Shown piece after piece: positions 9,541-18,457 of a stretch of DNA of 59,910 nt. This DNA is from Clostridia bacterium (lineage in GTDB: Bacteria; Bacillota; Clostridia; Oscillospirales; CAG-272): positions 1 through 59,910 of the forward strand of contig JAFXHH010000017.1 of assembly GCA_017536475.1 (NCBI GenBank), given 5' to 3'. The notes beneath the pieces were generated by a model. It ran no database searches. It was not told the DNA's origin and saw nothing but the letters and a program-made list of their open reading frames with translations. Positions within the stretch are counted from its first letter, which is position 1. The number at the start of each line of letters is the position of its first letter. The position numbers were made by a program, and so were the translations under genes.

Positions 9541-10299
9541 TCAATATACTACGCGGTTGAGATAAAGTCCTTCCGCAACGGCGGTCATGCCCGCGCGCTG
9601 TCTGTCGCAAGACTCGATGATGCTCGGAATATCCTCGGGATCGATCTTTCCCTGCGCGACTGCGACGAGAGTTCCCATCATTATTCTTACCATATTGTAA
9701 AGAAATCCGTCTGCGGCGACCTTGAAGATTATTTCATTGCCGTTTTTGCTGACTTCGGCATAGTTGACCTCTCTTACCGTTGATTCAACGGTCGAGCCGC
9801 TTGCCATAAACGCTGAAAAATCGTGTTTGCCGACGTAGAATTGTGACGCGCGGTTCATTTTTTCTATCGCGTAGTCATCTATAGCGTAAGGAATATGCCA
9901 CGCTCTGCCTTCTTCAAAGGGATTTCGCGTGGGACGATTGCTTATTTTATAAACGTATTCCTTATATTTTACGTCGTATCTCGGGTGGAAGTCATCGTCT
10001 ACCCACTCGGCGCGGTCTACGGCGATATCGGTGGGCAGATGAGCATTCATTGCCGCGGGGATACGGTCGGCAGAAATATGAGTTTCGAGAAAGCTCTCGC
10101 CCTTTTTCGTGACCGTGGCACAGAACATATTGGCGTGAACGCCCGCGTCGGTACGGCTACAGCCGGTAACGTCACAGTCGTATCCGAAAAGCGACCTCGC
10201 CGCCGCGTTCAGCTCGCCTTGCACCGTTCTTGCGTTTTTTTGCACCTGATAGCCGCTGAAATTCGTTCCGAGATAGGAAAGTGTAAGAAGTATTTTCAT
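9541..10299 (-). CDS. truA: tRNA pseudouridine(38-40) synthase TruA
   Basis: Isomerises uridines 38-40 in the anticodon stem-loop of tRNAs. The 252-residue product has the N-terminal YLGTNFSGYQVQ motif and the catalytic block GCSRTDAGVHA with nucleophile Asp51, plus FSAFMASGS and MVRIMMGTLV near the C-terminus, all TruA hallmarks. The ATG at 10299 is preferred over one three codons upstream because AAGGAG abuts the first ATG but sits 9 bases from the second. It begins just 14 bp after ecfT, the arrangement ecfA-ecfA-ecfT-truA that is very common in Firmicutes. Confidence 0.96.
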   Translation of the reverse strand: MKILLTLSYLGTNFSGYQVQKNARTVQGELNAAARSLFGYDCDVTGCSRTDAGVHANMFCATVTKKGESFLETHISADRIPAAMNAHLPTDIAVDRAEWVDDDFHPRYDVKYKEYVYKISNRPTRNPFEEGRAWHIPYAIDDYAIEKMNRASQFYVGKHDFSAFMASGSTVESTVREVNYAEVSKNGNEIIFKVAADGFLYNMVRIMMGTLVAVAQGKIDPEDIPSIIESCDRQRAGMTAVAEGLYLNRVVY

Positions 10300-10312
10300 T
10301 CCGAGCATCTCC

Positions 10313-11137
10313 TTACATAGTATATCCAGGGGCGTAGATATTTAACAAAACTATTCCTGTACCGAACGCGATAACCAAGAAAAGTGCAACAAAATCCTTG
10401 AATGAAAAGCGCAGGACGTTAAGTCTCGTTCTTCCCTTGCCTCCTCTGTAGCATCGGCAGGTCATTGCGGTAGCAAGCTCTCCCGCACGTCTGAACGACG
10501 ATATAAACAACGGGATAAGCACAGGGATAAGTGCTTTGGCGCGTTTCACGAGCGAACCGTTTGAAAAATCTGCGCCTCTTGCCTTTTGCGCCGCCATTAT
10601 TTTTTCGGTCTCCTCGATTATCGTGGGGATAAAGCGGAGCGCGATGGTCATCATCATCGCAAATTCATGCACGGGTACCTTCAGCACCTTCAACGGAGAG
10701 AGCAGCTGCTCCAGTCCGTCGGTAAGCTGTATCGGCGTAGTGGTATAGGTCAGGAAAATTCCCGTACCTATGATCATCGACACTATTCTGATGACGATGA
10801 ACGCGGCGTTATAAAGTCCGCTTGAATAGATGTTGATAAAGCGCCACGAGAGCAAAAGCTCGTAGTCCTCGCCCTTTGTCCAAAAGATGTTGAGTATCGC
10901 TGTAAAGATCATAATGAATATTATGGCTTTTATCGATCTGAGGACTATTTTGATCGGAATTTTACTTATGATTATAAGCAGAAGCGCAGAGAGCGCGAGT
11001 ATTCCGAAGGTGATGACGTTTTTGCACAGAAAACAAGTCACGATATAGAGAATTCCCATAATTATCTTCATTCTCGGGTCGAGTCTGTGCATTATCGAAT
11101 TGGACGGATAATACTGTCCGAAGGCTATACTTTTCAT
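10313..11137 (-). CDS. ecfT: ECF transporter T component EcfT
   Basis: Transmembrane scaffold of a group II energy-coupling factor transporter, linking interchangeable vitamin-binding S components to the ATPases. The 274-residue protein begins with the characteristic SIMHRLDPRMKIIMGI, has about five hydrophobic helices, and carries the Ala-Arg-Gly coupling motif in AAQKARGADF (about residue 185); the second coupling motif is a variant, CRCYRGGKGR. The start overlaps the end of ecfA2 by four bases (ATGA), implying translational coupling. No S component is encoded in this window, so substrates cannot be stated. Confidence 0.95.
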   Translation of the reverse strand: MKSIAFGQYYPSNSIMHRLDPRMKIIMGILYIVTCFLCKNVITFGILALSALLLIIISKIPIKIVLRSIKAIIFIMIFTAILNIFWTKGEDYELLLSWRFINIYSSGLYNAAFIVIRIVSMIIGTGIFLTYTTTPIQLTDGLEQLLSPLKVLKVPVHEFAMMMTIALRFIPTIIEETEKIMAAQKARGADFSNGSLVKRAKALIPVLIPLFISSFRRAGELATAMTCRCYRGGKGRTRLNVLRFSFKDFVALFLVIAFGTGIVLLNIYAPGYTM

Positions 11138-11991
11138 TTCGCACCTCCGAACAGCTCAATGATCGCCGCTTCAGCGTCGTCAACGGTGAATATGTCCTGA
11201 GGCAAATTAATTCCCCTTTGAGCCAATAGGCGCATAAGGTAGGTCATCTGGGGCACGCCGAGACCAATCGCCTCGAGCTCGTCGCCTCTTGAGAAGATCT
11301 CGTTTCTCTTTCCAGTCATAGCAACTCTCGAATGAGACATTACGATGATATCCTCGCAGTATTTTGCCATATCGTCCATACTGTGACTTACAATTATAAC
11401 TGCTGCGCCCGTTGCCTCGGCATATTTTCTTATTCCTTCGAATATCGACTTTTTTCCTGCAGGGTCAAGTCCTGCGGATGGCTCGTCGAGCACGAGGACC
11501 TCGGGGCGCATTGCCATAATGCCCGCGATCGCCGCGCGGCGCTTCTGACCGCCCGAGAGATCGAAGGGGGATTTTTTGAGGTCCTGCTCCTCGAGTCCGA
11601 CGAATTTTGCCGATTCGATTACTCTTTGGGTAATCTCGGCTTCGTCAAGTCCCATATTCTTGGGACCGTATGCGATATCTGCCTCGACGGTCTCCTCAAA
11701 AAGCTGATATTCGGGATACTGCATAACGAGACCGACTCTGTAACGAACCGCGGATATTTTCTTTGCATCTGCCCAAATATCCTCGCCATCGAGCAATATT
11801 CTGCCCTCGGTGGGACGGATAAGTCCGTTGAACATCTGCACGAGGGTGGACTTGCCCGAGCCTGTGTGTCCGATGATTCCCGTTATTCGATTTGCTTCTA
11901 TATTCACGCTTACGCCGTCAAGCGCTTTGACCTCAAAGGGCGTACCTGCGCTATAGATGAACGAAACGTTTTCAACTGTTAATTTTGACAT
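11134..11991 (-). CDS. ecfA2: ECF transporter ATPase EcfA2
   Basis: One of two ATP-binding subunits of the ECF module. The 285-residue protein has Walker A GHTGSGKS (about 39-46), Q-loop MQYPEYQLFEETV, signature LSGGQKRRAAIAG, Walker B VLVLDEPSAGLD and the switch His in IIVSHSMDD. The YPEYQLFEETV wording is typical of EcfA2 (A1 has NPDNQLV). It lies 14 bp after ecfA1 and overlaps ecfT by four bases. Together they power vitamin or metal uptake through S components encoded elsewhere. Confidence 0.95.
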   Translation of the reverse strand: MSKLTVENVSFIYSAGTPFEVKALDGVSVNIEANRITGIIGHTGSGKSTLVQMFNGLIRPTEGRILLDGEDIWADAKKISAVRYRVGLVMQYPEYQLFEETVEADIAYGPKNMGLDEAEITQRVIESAKFVGLEEQDLKKSPFDLSGGQKRRAAIAGIMAMRPEVLVLDEPSAGLDPAGKKSIFEGIRKYAEATGAAVIIVSHSMDDMAKYCEDIIVMSHSRVAMTGKRNEIFSRGDELEAIGLGVPQMTYLMRLLAQRGINLPQDIFTVDDAEAAIIELFGGAK

Positions 11992-12005
11992 TACCTACTC
12001 CAAAT

Positions 12006-12869
12006 TTATCGGTTAAGTGCCTGCGCTATCGTTTGTGCGCACTGCTCGGGGGTGTTTATCTCTCCCTCAAGCTTGATTCCCTTTTCTCTCAATCGCAAAA
12101 GCAGATCGGCGCACTGAGGAAGATCAAGTCCTGCGCTACGCAAGATCTCTGCCTGCGCAAATATTTTGGACGGCGCGCCGTCAAGAATGATCTTGCCGTC
12201 GTTGATGACGATCACTCGGTCAGCTCTGACCGCTTCGTCCATATAGTGCGTGATTGTTATGACGGTCTTGCCCTCTTCCTTGTTGAGCTTTTCGATGGTC
12301 TCCACCACGTCCTTGCGACCCATTGGGTCAAGCATTGCGGTGGACTCGTCGAAGATCATGCAGTCGGGCTTCATAGCGATAACTCCTGCGATTGCTATTC
12401 TCTGTTTTTGTCCGCCCGAAAGTCTATGCGGCTCGTGGTGAGCGAACTCGGTCATTCCAACGGTCTTGAGGGCGTAGTCCACGCGCTGTCTTATCTCCTC
12501 GCGCGGTACGCCGAGATTTTCGGGACCAAACGCGACGTCCTCCTCCACTATCGTTGCGACAAGCTGATTGTCGGGATTCTGGAAGACCATTCCGATCTTT
12601 TTACGAAGCTCGTATATATCGTCCTCGGTCATATCCTCGGACGTGATATCAACGCCGTCGACCTCTATGCTTCCTTCGAAGAAATCGTAATCCTCGATCA
12701 CGAGATTCAAGAGCTTTGCAAGGGTCGATTTTCCCGAGCCGTTATGTCCGAGCACCGCGACGTATTCTCCCTTTTCAATGTCAAGGGATACGTCACGCAG
12801 GACGGGGATCGGATTATCGTTATCGTCCTTATATGAGTATTTGAGATTTCTTATCTTGATATAAGACAT
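12006..12869 (-). CDS. ecfA1: ECF transporter ATPase EcfA1
   Basis: Second ATPase of the ECF module, 287 residues. Walker A is GHNGSGKS (about 42-49), the Q-loop reads FQNPDNQLVATIV as in EcfA1, the signature is LSGGQKQRIAIAG, and Walker B ends CMIFDESTAMLD, where Ser replaces the more frequent Pro or Ala after the catalytic Glu. The switch His is in ITITHYMDE. The gene begins the ecfA1-ecfA2-ecfT-truA block, 36 bp downstream of the methyltransferase gene, and no separate promoter is evident, so it probably belongs to the ruvC-initiated operon. Confidence 0.95.
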   Translation of the reverse strand: MSYIKIRNLKYSYKDDNDNPIPVLRDVSLDIEKGEYVAVLGHNGSGKSTLAKLLNLVIEDYDFFEGSIEVDGVDITSEDMTEDDIYELRKKIGMVFQNPDNQLVATIVEEDVAFGPENLGVPREEIRQRVDYALKTVGMTEFAHHEPHRLSGGQKQRIAIAGVIAMKPDCMIFDESTAMLDPMGRKDVVETIEKLNKEEGKTVITITHYMDEAVRADRVIVINDGKIILDGAPSKIFAQAEILRSAGLDLPQCADLLLRLREKGIKLEGEINTPEQCAQTIAQALNR

Positions 12870-12905
12870 CGTTTTTTCCTTCTGAAAATAATATTTTGTT
12901 CGGCT

Positions 12906-13772
12906 TTATTTAGCGCTTGTCCAGCGCGTGCTTGCTCCGCAAGGAAGCACCGAGCCCGTTTGCGATACGCGCAGTCCGATCTCGCCTGACTCTACCTTAC
13001 CTCCGTAGACTGATCTCACCTTCAAGTCAAGGATGTAGCTCATCGTAAGGGGGGAAAGTCCCGTGGTGTAGGAGTTTATGAGGAAGAAAAGCGGCTCGCG
13101 CGAGAGGACCTGCGAAGCAAGTCCGATAAGCTCGTCTATGTTATCCTCAAGCTTCCAGACCTCGCCGTTCGGGCCTCTGCCGTATGAGGGAGGATCCATA
13201 ATAATTCCATCGTATTTATTGCCGCGACGGATCTCACGCTCGATGAATTTCTTACAATCGTCGACTATATAGCGAATGGGGGCGGTTTCGAGTCCCGAAA
13301 GCGCCGCGTTTTCCTTTGCCATAGCGACCATTCCTTTTGATGCGTCAACGTGTACGACAGCCGCACCCGCTTTTGCCGCCGCAACGGTTGCGCCGCCCGT
13401 ATAAGCAAAGAGGTTAAGTACCTTGATCGGTCTGTTTGCGTTCCTTATAAGAGACGAGAACCAATCCCAGTTGGTCGCCTGCTCGGGAAAGAGTCCCGTG
13501 TGCTTAAATCCCATGGGTTTTAGACGGAATTTGAGGTCTCCGTAGGAAATATCCCAGGTTTCAGGCATTTTGTGCTTTACCCAGCCGCCGCCACCGCTAC
13601 TTGAACGGCGGTAAACTCCGTCTGCCTGCTTCCAGGCGTGATGTCTTGCCGCGCCCTTCCAGATTATCTGGGGATCGGGACGGACGAGTATATATTTTCC
13701 CCAACGCTCAAGGCGTTCTCCGTCCGATGCGTCGAGTAATTCGTAATCCTGCCATTTATCACTGCACCACAT
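12906..13772 (-). CDS. Class I SAM-dependent methyltransferase, RlmK/PF10672-like
   Basis: A 288-residue methyltransferase of the Rossmann type. SAM-binding motif I is VLNLFAYTGGATVAAAKAG (about 119-137), followed by an acidic VHVDASKGM strand and the catalytic motif DPPSYGRG (about 194-201). The DPPSYGRG motif and the GLFPEQATNWDW segment match the family that includes the catalytic domain of 23S rRNA methyltransferases RlmI/RlmK; the PUA domain is absent, so the RNA target is unknown. Start at 13772 is backed by GGAG 8 bases upstream. Lies 26 bp after ruvC in the same operon. Confidence 0.85.
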   Translation of the reverse strand: MWCSDKWQDYELLDASDGERLERWGKYILVRPDPQIIWKGAARHHAWKQADGVYRRSSSGGGGWVKHKMPETWDISYGDLKFRLKPMGFKHTGLFPEQATNWDWFSSLIRNANRPIKVLNLFAYTGGATVAAAKAGAAVVHVDASKGMVAMAKENAALSGLETAPIRYIVDDCKKFIEREIRRGNKYDGIIMDPPSYGRGPNGEVWKLEDNIDELIGLASQVLSREPLFFLINSYTTGLSPLTMSYILDLKVRSVYGGKVESGEIGLRVSQTGSVLPCGASTRWTSAK

Positions 13773-13798
13773 AATTTTTCTCCGTTTTTCTCTGATTT

Positions 13799-14296
13799 TT
13801 ACTTGTTGTAATACTGCGCGAGCTTTGAAGCGCCGCTATGACCGTGACAGATCGCTATTGCGAGCGCATCCGCGGTGTCATCGGGCTTGGGGGGCGCGGG
13901 CAGGTTCAAAAACGAGGTTACCATCGTTATTACCTGCTTTTTTTCGGCTCTTCCGTATCCTACCACTGCCTGCTTGACCTGCAGAGGCGTATATTCGGCT
14001 ATCTCAACTCCCTTGAGCCTTGCCGAGAGCAAGATTATACCTCTTGCCTCTGCTACGACGATCGCCGTTTTCGAGTTCGTATTGAAGAAAAGCTCCTCGA
14101 CTGCCATTTGCTCGGGCTTGTACTTATCTATTATTTCGTTCATACCGATATGGATGCGCTCAAGTCTCTCTATCATTGGCATTCCTGCGGGGGTCTGTAT
14201 CGAGCCGTATCCGAGCGTTCTGAACTTCGATCCCGAATATTCGATTACTCCCCAACCTACTATCGCGTATCCCGGGTCAATTCCAAGTATTATCAT
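13799..14296 (-). CDS. ruvC: Holliday junction resolvase RuvC
   Basis: Dimeric endonuclease that cuts Holliday junctions moved by RuvAB. The 165-residue product starts MIILGIDPGYAIVGWG with the first catalytic Asp at residue 7; the second acidic residue is in VEELFF (about residue 65) and the last pair in PDDTADALAIA near residue 140. The start at 14296 fits GGAG 5 bases upstream and family length; the upstream ATG at 14377 lies at the expected transcription start. First gene of a roughly ten-gene minus operon; ruvA and ruvB lie in the divergent operon. Confidence 0.96.
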   Translation of the reverse strand: MIILGIDPGYAIVGWGVIEYSGSKFRTLGYGSIQTPAGMPMIERLERIHIGMNEIIDKYKPEQMAVEELFFNTNSKTAIVVAEARGIILLSARLKGVEIAEYTPLQVKQAVVGYGRAEKKQVITMVTSFLNLPAPPKPDDTADALAIAICHGHSGASKLAQYYNK

Positions 14297-14380
14297 AGCT
14301 TCTCCGTTCCTTTGAGCAGCTGCCGTTTTTCGCGCGAAAGCGTCCAAAGGCAACACTAACCCATTATCATAATTCATATT

Positions 14381-14409
14381 ATTATATCACATATCTACTT
14401 GTGTGTCAA
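14381..14409 (-). promoter_or_regulatory. Sigma-A promoter of the ruvC operon
   Basis: Minus strand TTGACA, 17-bp spacer, TATAAT: full consensus, with an extended -10 (ATGTGATATAAT). It is the only strong promoter found upstream of the minus-strand block down to 2359. Confidence 0.9.
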
Positions 14410-14459
14410 ACCCTTTTTATTAAAAATTATGAATGAATGGAAAATTTTAATAATTTCGG

Positions 14460-14488
14460 TTTACATTCCCTCACTTGTATGGTATAAT
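14460..14488 (+). promoter_or_regulatory. Sigma-A promoter of the DUF951-YfhO-ruvAB operon
   Basis: TTTACA, 17-bp spacer ending TATGG, TATAAT. It is divergent from the ruvC promoter, with about 50 bp between the two -35 hexamers. Confidence 0.85.
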
Positions 14489-14528
14489 GTTATTTGGTGT
14501 AAAATTTGAACTTTTAAGGTAACCGTGT

Positions 14529-14723
14529 ATGCAAATTGTTAAAATCGAAGTCGGCGATATGCTCGAATTGAAAAAACCACACCCTTGCGGCGAACGCATC
14601 TTCAAAGTCCTCCGTGTTGGTAGCGACGTCAGGATAGTTTGCCAAAATTGCGGACGAGACCTAACGCTTGACCGTATAAAGCTTGAAAAATCCATCAAAA
14701 AGTTTCTGAACAAAGATCTTTGA
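14529..14723 (+). CDS. DUF951 family protein
   Basis: A 64-residue basic protein matching the DUF951 family, small conserved Firmicutes proteins of unknown function. Visible features are the GDMLELKKPHPCG opening, a Cys pair CQNC at about residues 43-46 with a further Cys at 20 (a possible metal site), and a basic C-terminal helix (DRIKLEKSIKKFL). The start is preceded by a modest AAGGT. It is first in the operon with the YfhO-like gene (27 bp gap) and ruvAB. In other Firmicutes DUF951 is usually beside DNA-metabolism or housekeeping genes; the role stays unknown. Confidence 0.85.
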   Translation: MQIVKIEVGDMLELKKPHPCGERIFKVLRVGSDVRIVCQNCGRDLTLDRIKLEKSIKKFLNKDL

Positions 14724-14750
14724 ATTCCAAGATAAAGAAAGGATCCCCAA

Positions 14751-17700
14751 ATGAAAAAAAAGCAACTCAACTCAAAAGATCAGTCCCCCGTCCTTCTTTC
14801 CGAAGGCGCCACGCTGACGGGAGAAAAGCTGACCTTTATGCAAAAGCTTGCCTCGATAAAAAAAGAATACGGATATATTTCTTTGGCTGCTATCATCCCC
14901 GCAGTCATATTCTTCCTCATATATCTCGCCAGAGGTCTTTATCCCTTTGGAAATGAGACCGTTTTAGTCCTCGACCTCAACGGTCAGTACGTTTATTTCT
15001 TCGAAGAGCTGAGAAATACCGTTCTCAACGGCGGAAGCCTGCTATACTCGTGGTCGCGTCAGCTTGGCGGTGAATTCCTTGGAATATACGCGTACTATAT
15101 AGCCAGCCCCTTGTCATATCTTATTCTGCTTTTCCCCGCCGACAAAACCCAGGAATTCCTGCTCGTAATGTTTATGATCAAGGCGGCTATCTGCGGCGGA
15201 ACGATGGCGTTCTATCTGCACAAGCACTCCGTCAATAAGAACAAGCTTGCGGTCGTCACCTTTGCTATTATGTACGCTTTGTGTGCATACTGCGTAGTAC
15301 ATCAGAACAATACGATGTGGATAGATGCGGTTATGTGGTTGCCCTTGGTAACTTACGGTCTTGAAGAACTTATAAAACACGGCAAATACAAGGTCTTCGT
15401 TATTTTCCTCGCACTTACCCTTGCAAGTAACTTCTATATCGGATATATGGTTTGTATATTCGTGCTCCTATACTACTTCTTCTATATGCTTGCTTACAAG
15501 GATAATAACGTCAACAATCCCTGCAACGAGAAGAACCATTTCTTTAAGTCTATCGTGCGAGTAGGATTTTTCTCGGCAGTTGCGATAGCTATTGCCGCGG
15601 TGATCGTTTTGGGCGCTTATTATTCTCTCCAGTTCGGTAAGAATGAATTTACCGATCCTTCTTGGGATATAAAGTTCAAATTTGATTTCTACGATCTTTT
15701 GTTTAAGCTCCTACCCTCTTCTTACGATACCGTAAGAATCGACGGTCTTCCCTTCGTTTACTGCGGTCTGCTTACGGTCCTTCTTGCTCCGTTGTTCTTC
15801 TGCTCCAGAAAGTTTACTGCTCGCGAGAAGATAGCAAGCGGCGTGCTTCTTCTTATTTTCGTATTTAGCTTTGCAGTATCCACGCTTGATCTCGTCTGGC
15901 ACGGCTTCCAGAAGCCACAGTGGCTCAACGCGAGATTCAGCTTTATGTTCTGCTTCTTCCTTATCTTCCTCGCCTTCAGGGCGTTTGAACAGATCAAATC
16001 GATACACGCAAGCAGCGTGGCGGCTGTGGCAACGGTCATATTCATGTATTTGATCATTTTGCAGAATTCCGAAGAACAGTTCATTAAAAAGCTTGAAGCC
16101 TTGGCATACGGTCCTAAGGACGGAAAATTCTCTATTCACCCGTTTGCCACGGTAACGCTGACGATAGTATGCCTCGTTGCCTACGTTTCGCTTATTGCAT
16201 TGATGGCAAAAGTTAAAAATAAGGATCTTGTCGCAGCAGTGCTTCTTTGCGTGGTTTGCGGAGAGCTCTTCTTCAGCGGTCTTTCAAACATCAACGATTT
16301 CGACAGCGACGTAAGTTACTCAACGCATTCGTCATACAACGATTTCAGCGAAATGATGAATCCTATCGTAGACGTGATCAAGGAATACGACGATTCCTTC
16401 TATCGATGCGAAAAGACCTATTACAGAAAGACAAACGACAATATGCTTCTCGGTCTTAAGGGCCTTTCCAACTCCTCCTCCACTCTTAACAAGAGTACGA
16501 TCGATTTCTTGCATTTGCTTGGATATTATTCAAAATCCAATTTGTCAAAGTATCAGGGAGGAACTGCCGTCACAGATTCGCTTCTCGGCATTAAGTATAT
16601 AATCTCCGACAGAAATTACTCGTCTGTTTACGGTGAGCCGTTGTTCTCGGGTGAAGATTACGCCGAGCATCTTGGAATTACGGTAGATGAGCTCATAGAG
16701 TCTACGACGGCGGGAACTAAATACACGGGCGGTCAGTCCAAATTTTATTCTGCTAACGACTTTTACGTTTACTACAATCCTTACGCTCTTTCGCTCGCCT
16801 TCGCAACAACCGATGCCATCCTCGAAGTGAATATGAAGGAAGAAAACTCCTATCTTTCCGAAAAGAATGAAAAATACGAGGAGCTTAATAATCCCGAAGG
16901 ATATACCTCTCCCTTTACGAGAGTCAATGCTATTCTCAGTGCGATCCTTGGCGAAGACGTCGAGGTATTCAAGGCTGCCGTCCAGAACGGCGAACCCGTT
17001 ACCTCGGGCTGTACCGCCTCGGTAAGCTCCAAGCATAACAAATACACCGCAACCGGTGATAAGCCTACCGTAACTTATTCCTATACCGTCCCCGAGGATA
17101 CGTTGCTTTATCTCTACTTCCCCGCTTACTATTCTCGTGCCATCAAGATATCCTCCTCTACTTCTCCCATTATGGATAATACGACTTCTCTTGACAAATG
17201 TAACGACAGAATAGTGGAGCTTGGTGCGATCGACGGAACCGAGTACCGCCTCACAGTTACTCCCAACGGTACGAACAAAGACTTCTATACAAAGCTTGAC
17301 GATTCCTTTATCTACTATATTGATACCGAGGTACTTGCCGACGTATTCGGACGTATTCAGGAAAATCAGCTTGTCATTAACGACGATTACAAGGATGACG
17401 ATATCCGCGGAACTATAAAGACGGCAAACGATGATCAAATGGTTATGACCACCATTCCTTACGACGAAGGCTGGCAGGTGTACGTTGACGGCGAGAAGGT
17501 TGAGACCTTTGAGGTTCTTGATTCACTCATTGCATTCAGAGTCGATGACGCAGGTGATCACACCGTAAGATTCGTTTACCGTTCTAAAGCCTTCGTATTC
17601 GGTATCACACTGACACTCGTTGGAATCGCAGGATTCGTGCTTATTATCGTGTTTGAGAAGAGACTCAAAAAGCTCAAGCTCGTAAAAGCGATTTTCGTAG

Positions 17701-17774
17701 TTGATGATACTCAAAGCGTTGGAACGAAAAACAACAAGGCTATTGAACCAAAGACTTCCCACAAAGAAAAATAA
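14751..17774 (+). CDS. YfhO-family polytopic membrane protein
   Basis: A 1007-residue membrane protein of the YfhO family, which has a GT-C-like fold and in Bacillus and Listeria is tied to glycosylation of lipoteichoic acid or to cell-envelope sugar transfer. The N-terminal half holds about a dozen hydrophobic helices (from residue 42 to about 510), including the LVLDLNGQYVYFFEELR segment with an acidic residue in the first outside loop, as in GT-C enzymes. Residues about 520-940 are soluble and extracytoplasmic, and a last helix lies at about 950-972 with a Lys-rich tail. GAAAGG stands 8 bases before the ATG. It is co-transcribed with DUF951 and ruvAB, an odd partner for a cell-wall protein. 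Confidence 0.8.
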   Translation: MKKKQLNSKDQSPVLLSEGATLTGEKLTFMQKLASIKKEYGYISLAAIIPAVIFFLIYLARGLYPFGNETVLVLDLNGQYVYFFEELRNTVLNGGSLLYSWSRQLGGEFLGIYAYYIASPLSYLILLFPADKTQEFLLVMFMIKAAICGGTMAFYLHKHSVNKNKLAVVTFAIMYALCAYCVVHQNNTMWIDAVMWLPLVTYGLEELIKHGKYKVFVIFLALTLASNFYIGYMVCIFVLLYYFFYMLAYKDNNVNNPCNEKNHFFKSIVRVGFFSAVAIAIAAVIVLGAYYSLQFGKNEFTDPSWDIKFKFDFYDLLFKLLPSSYDTVRIDGLPFVYCGLLTVLLAPLFFCSRKFTAREKIASGVLLLIFVFSFAVSTLDLVWHGFQKPQWLNARFSFMFCFFLIFLAFRAFEQIKSIHASSVAAVATVIFMYLIILQNSEEQFIKKLEALAYGPKDGKFSIHPFATVTLTIVCLVAYVSLIALMAKVKNKDLVAAVLLCVVCGELFFSGLSNINDFDSDVSYSTHSSYNDFSEMMNPIVDVIKEYDDSFYRCEKTYYRKTNDNMLLGLKGLSNSSSTLNKSTIDFLHLLGYYSKSNLSKYQGGTAVTDSLLGIKYIISDRNYSSVYGEPLFSGEDYAEHLGITVDELIESTTAGTKYTGGQSKFYSANDFYVYYNPYALSLAFATTDAILEVNMKEENSYLSEKNEKYEELNNPEGYTSPFTRVNAILSAILGEDVEVFKAAVQNGEPVTSGCTASVSSKHNKYTATGDKPTVTYSYTVPEDTLLYLYFPAYYSRAIKISSSTSPIMDNTTSLDKCNDRIVELGAIDGTEYRLTVTPNGTNKDFYTKLDDSFIYYIDTEVLADVFGRIQENQLVINDDYKDDDIRGTIKTANDDQMVMTTIPYDEGWQVYVDGEKVETFEVLDSLIAFRVDDAGDHTVRFVYRSKAFVFGITLTLVGIAGFVLIIVFEKRLKKLKLVKAIFVVDDTQSVGTKNNKAIEPKTSHKEK

Positions 17775-17810
17775 GAATGGCCAATAACATTTCAAATTAA
17801 GGAAATATCT

Positions 17811-18434
17811 ATGTTTTACTATATCTCGGGCAAGCTTGCTTACGCTACCCCCACTACCGCGGTCATTGACGCGGGTGGGGTCGGCTACAAGCTGACTATC
17901 AGCGAAAACACTTATAATTCTCTCCCCCCGCGCCATACGGTCGACGCTCCTGTAGCAAAGCTTTTCACCTATATGGCGGTGCGCGAGGACGGTATCGAGC
18001 TCTTCGGTTTTGCAAGTGAGACCGAGCTCTCCTCCTTCAAAATGCTTTTGTCGGTATCGGGTGTAGGTCCTAAGGCGGCTATATCCATTCTTTCTCTGCT
18101 TACCCCCGAAAAGTTTGCTCTTGCGGTATGCACCGAGGACAGAAAAACCATCTCCAAGGCAAACGGCATCGGTCCTAAAACGGCGGCGAGAATTATTCTC
18201 GAGCTCAAGGACAAGCTCCTTAAGGAGACCGATCTTAACGAAGTTGCGAACTCGAGTATAGAGAGCGTATCTCCCATTAAGACCAATTCGGGCAAGCTTG
18301 CAGAGGCGCAGGACGCACTGCTCGTTCTCGGTTACTCGAGAAGCGAGGCACTCAACGTCCTCAAAAGCATTGATACGCAGACTCTCGAGCTTGAGGAGAT
18401 CATCAAAAAGGCTCTTAAGCTGCTTATGAAATAA
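17811..18434 (+). CDS. ruvA: Holliday junction branch migration protein RuvA
   Basis: Tetrameric DNA-binding subunit that holds the four-way junction and positions RuvB motors. The 207-residue product has the OB-fold domain (1-65, [19 protein letters not shown]), the acidic-pin-containing helix-hairpin-helix domain with [15 protein letters not shown] (about 82-96) and [17 protein letters not shown] (about 117-133), and the C-terminal RuvB-binding UBA-like domain (160-207). AAGGAAA precedes the ATG. It follows the YfhO gene by 36 bp and ruvB by 23 bp. Confidence 0.97.
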   Translation: MFYYISGKLAYATPTTAVIDAGGVGYKLTISENTYNSLPPRHTVDAPVAKLFTYMAVREDGIELFGFASETELSSFKMLLSVSGVGPKAAISILSLLTPEKFALAVCTEDRKTISKANGIGPKTAARIILELKDKLLKETDLNEVANSSIESVSPIKTNSGKLAEAQDALLVLGYSRSEALNVLKSIDTQTLELEEIIKKALKLLMK

Positions 18435-18457
18435 TTCTCCACGAAAGGAGCTTTCTG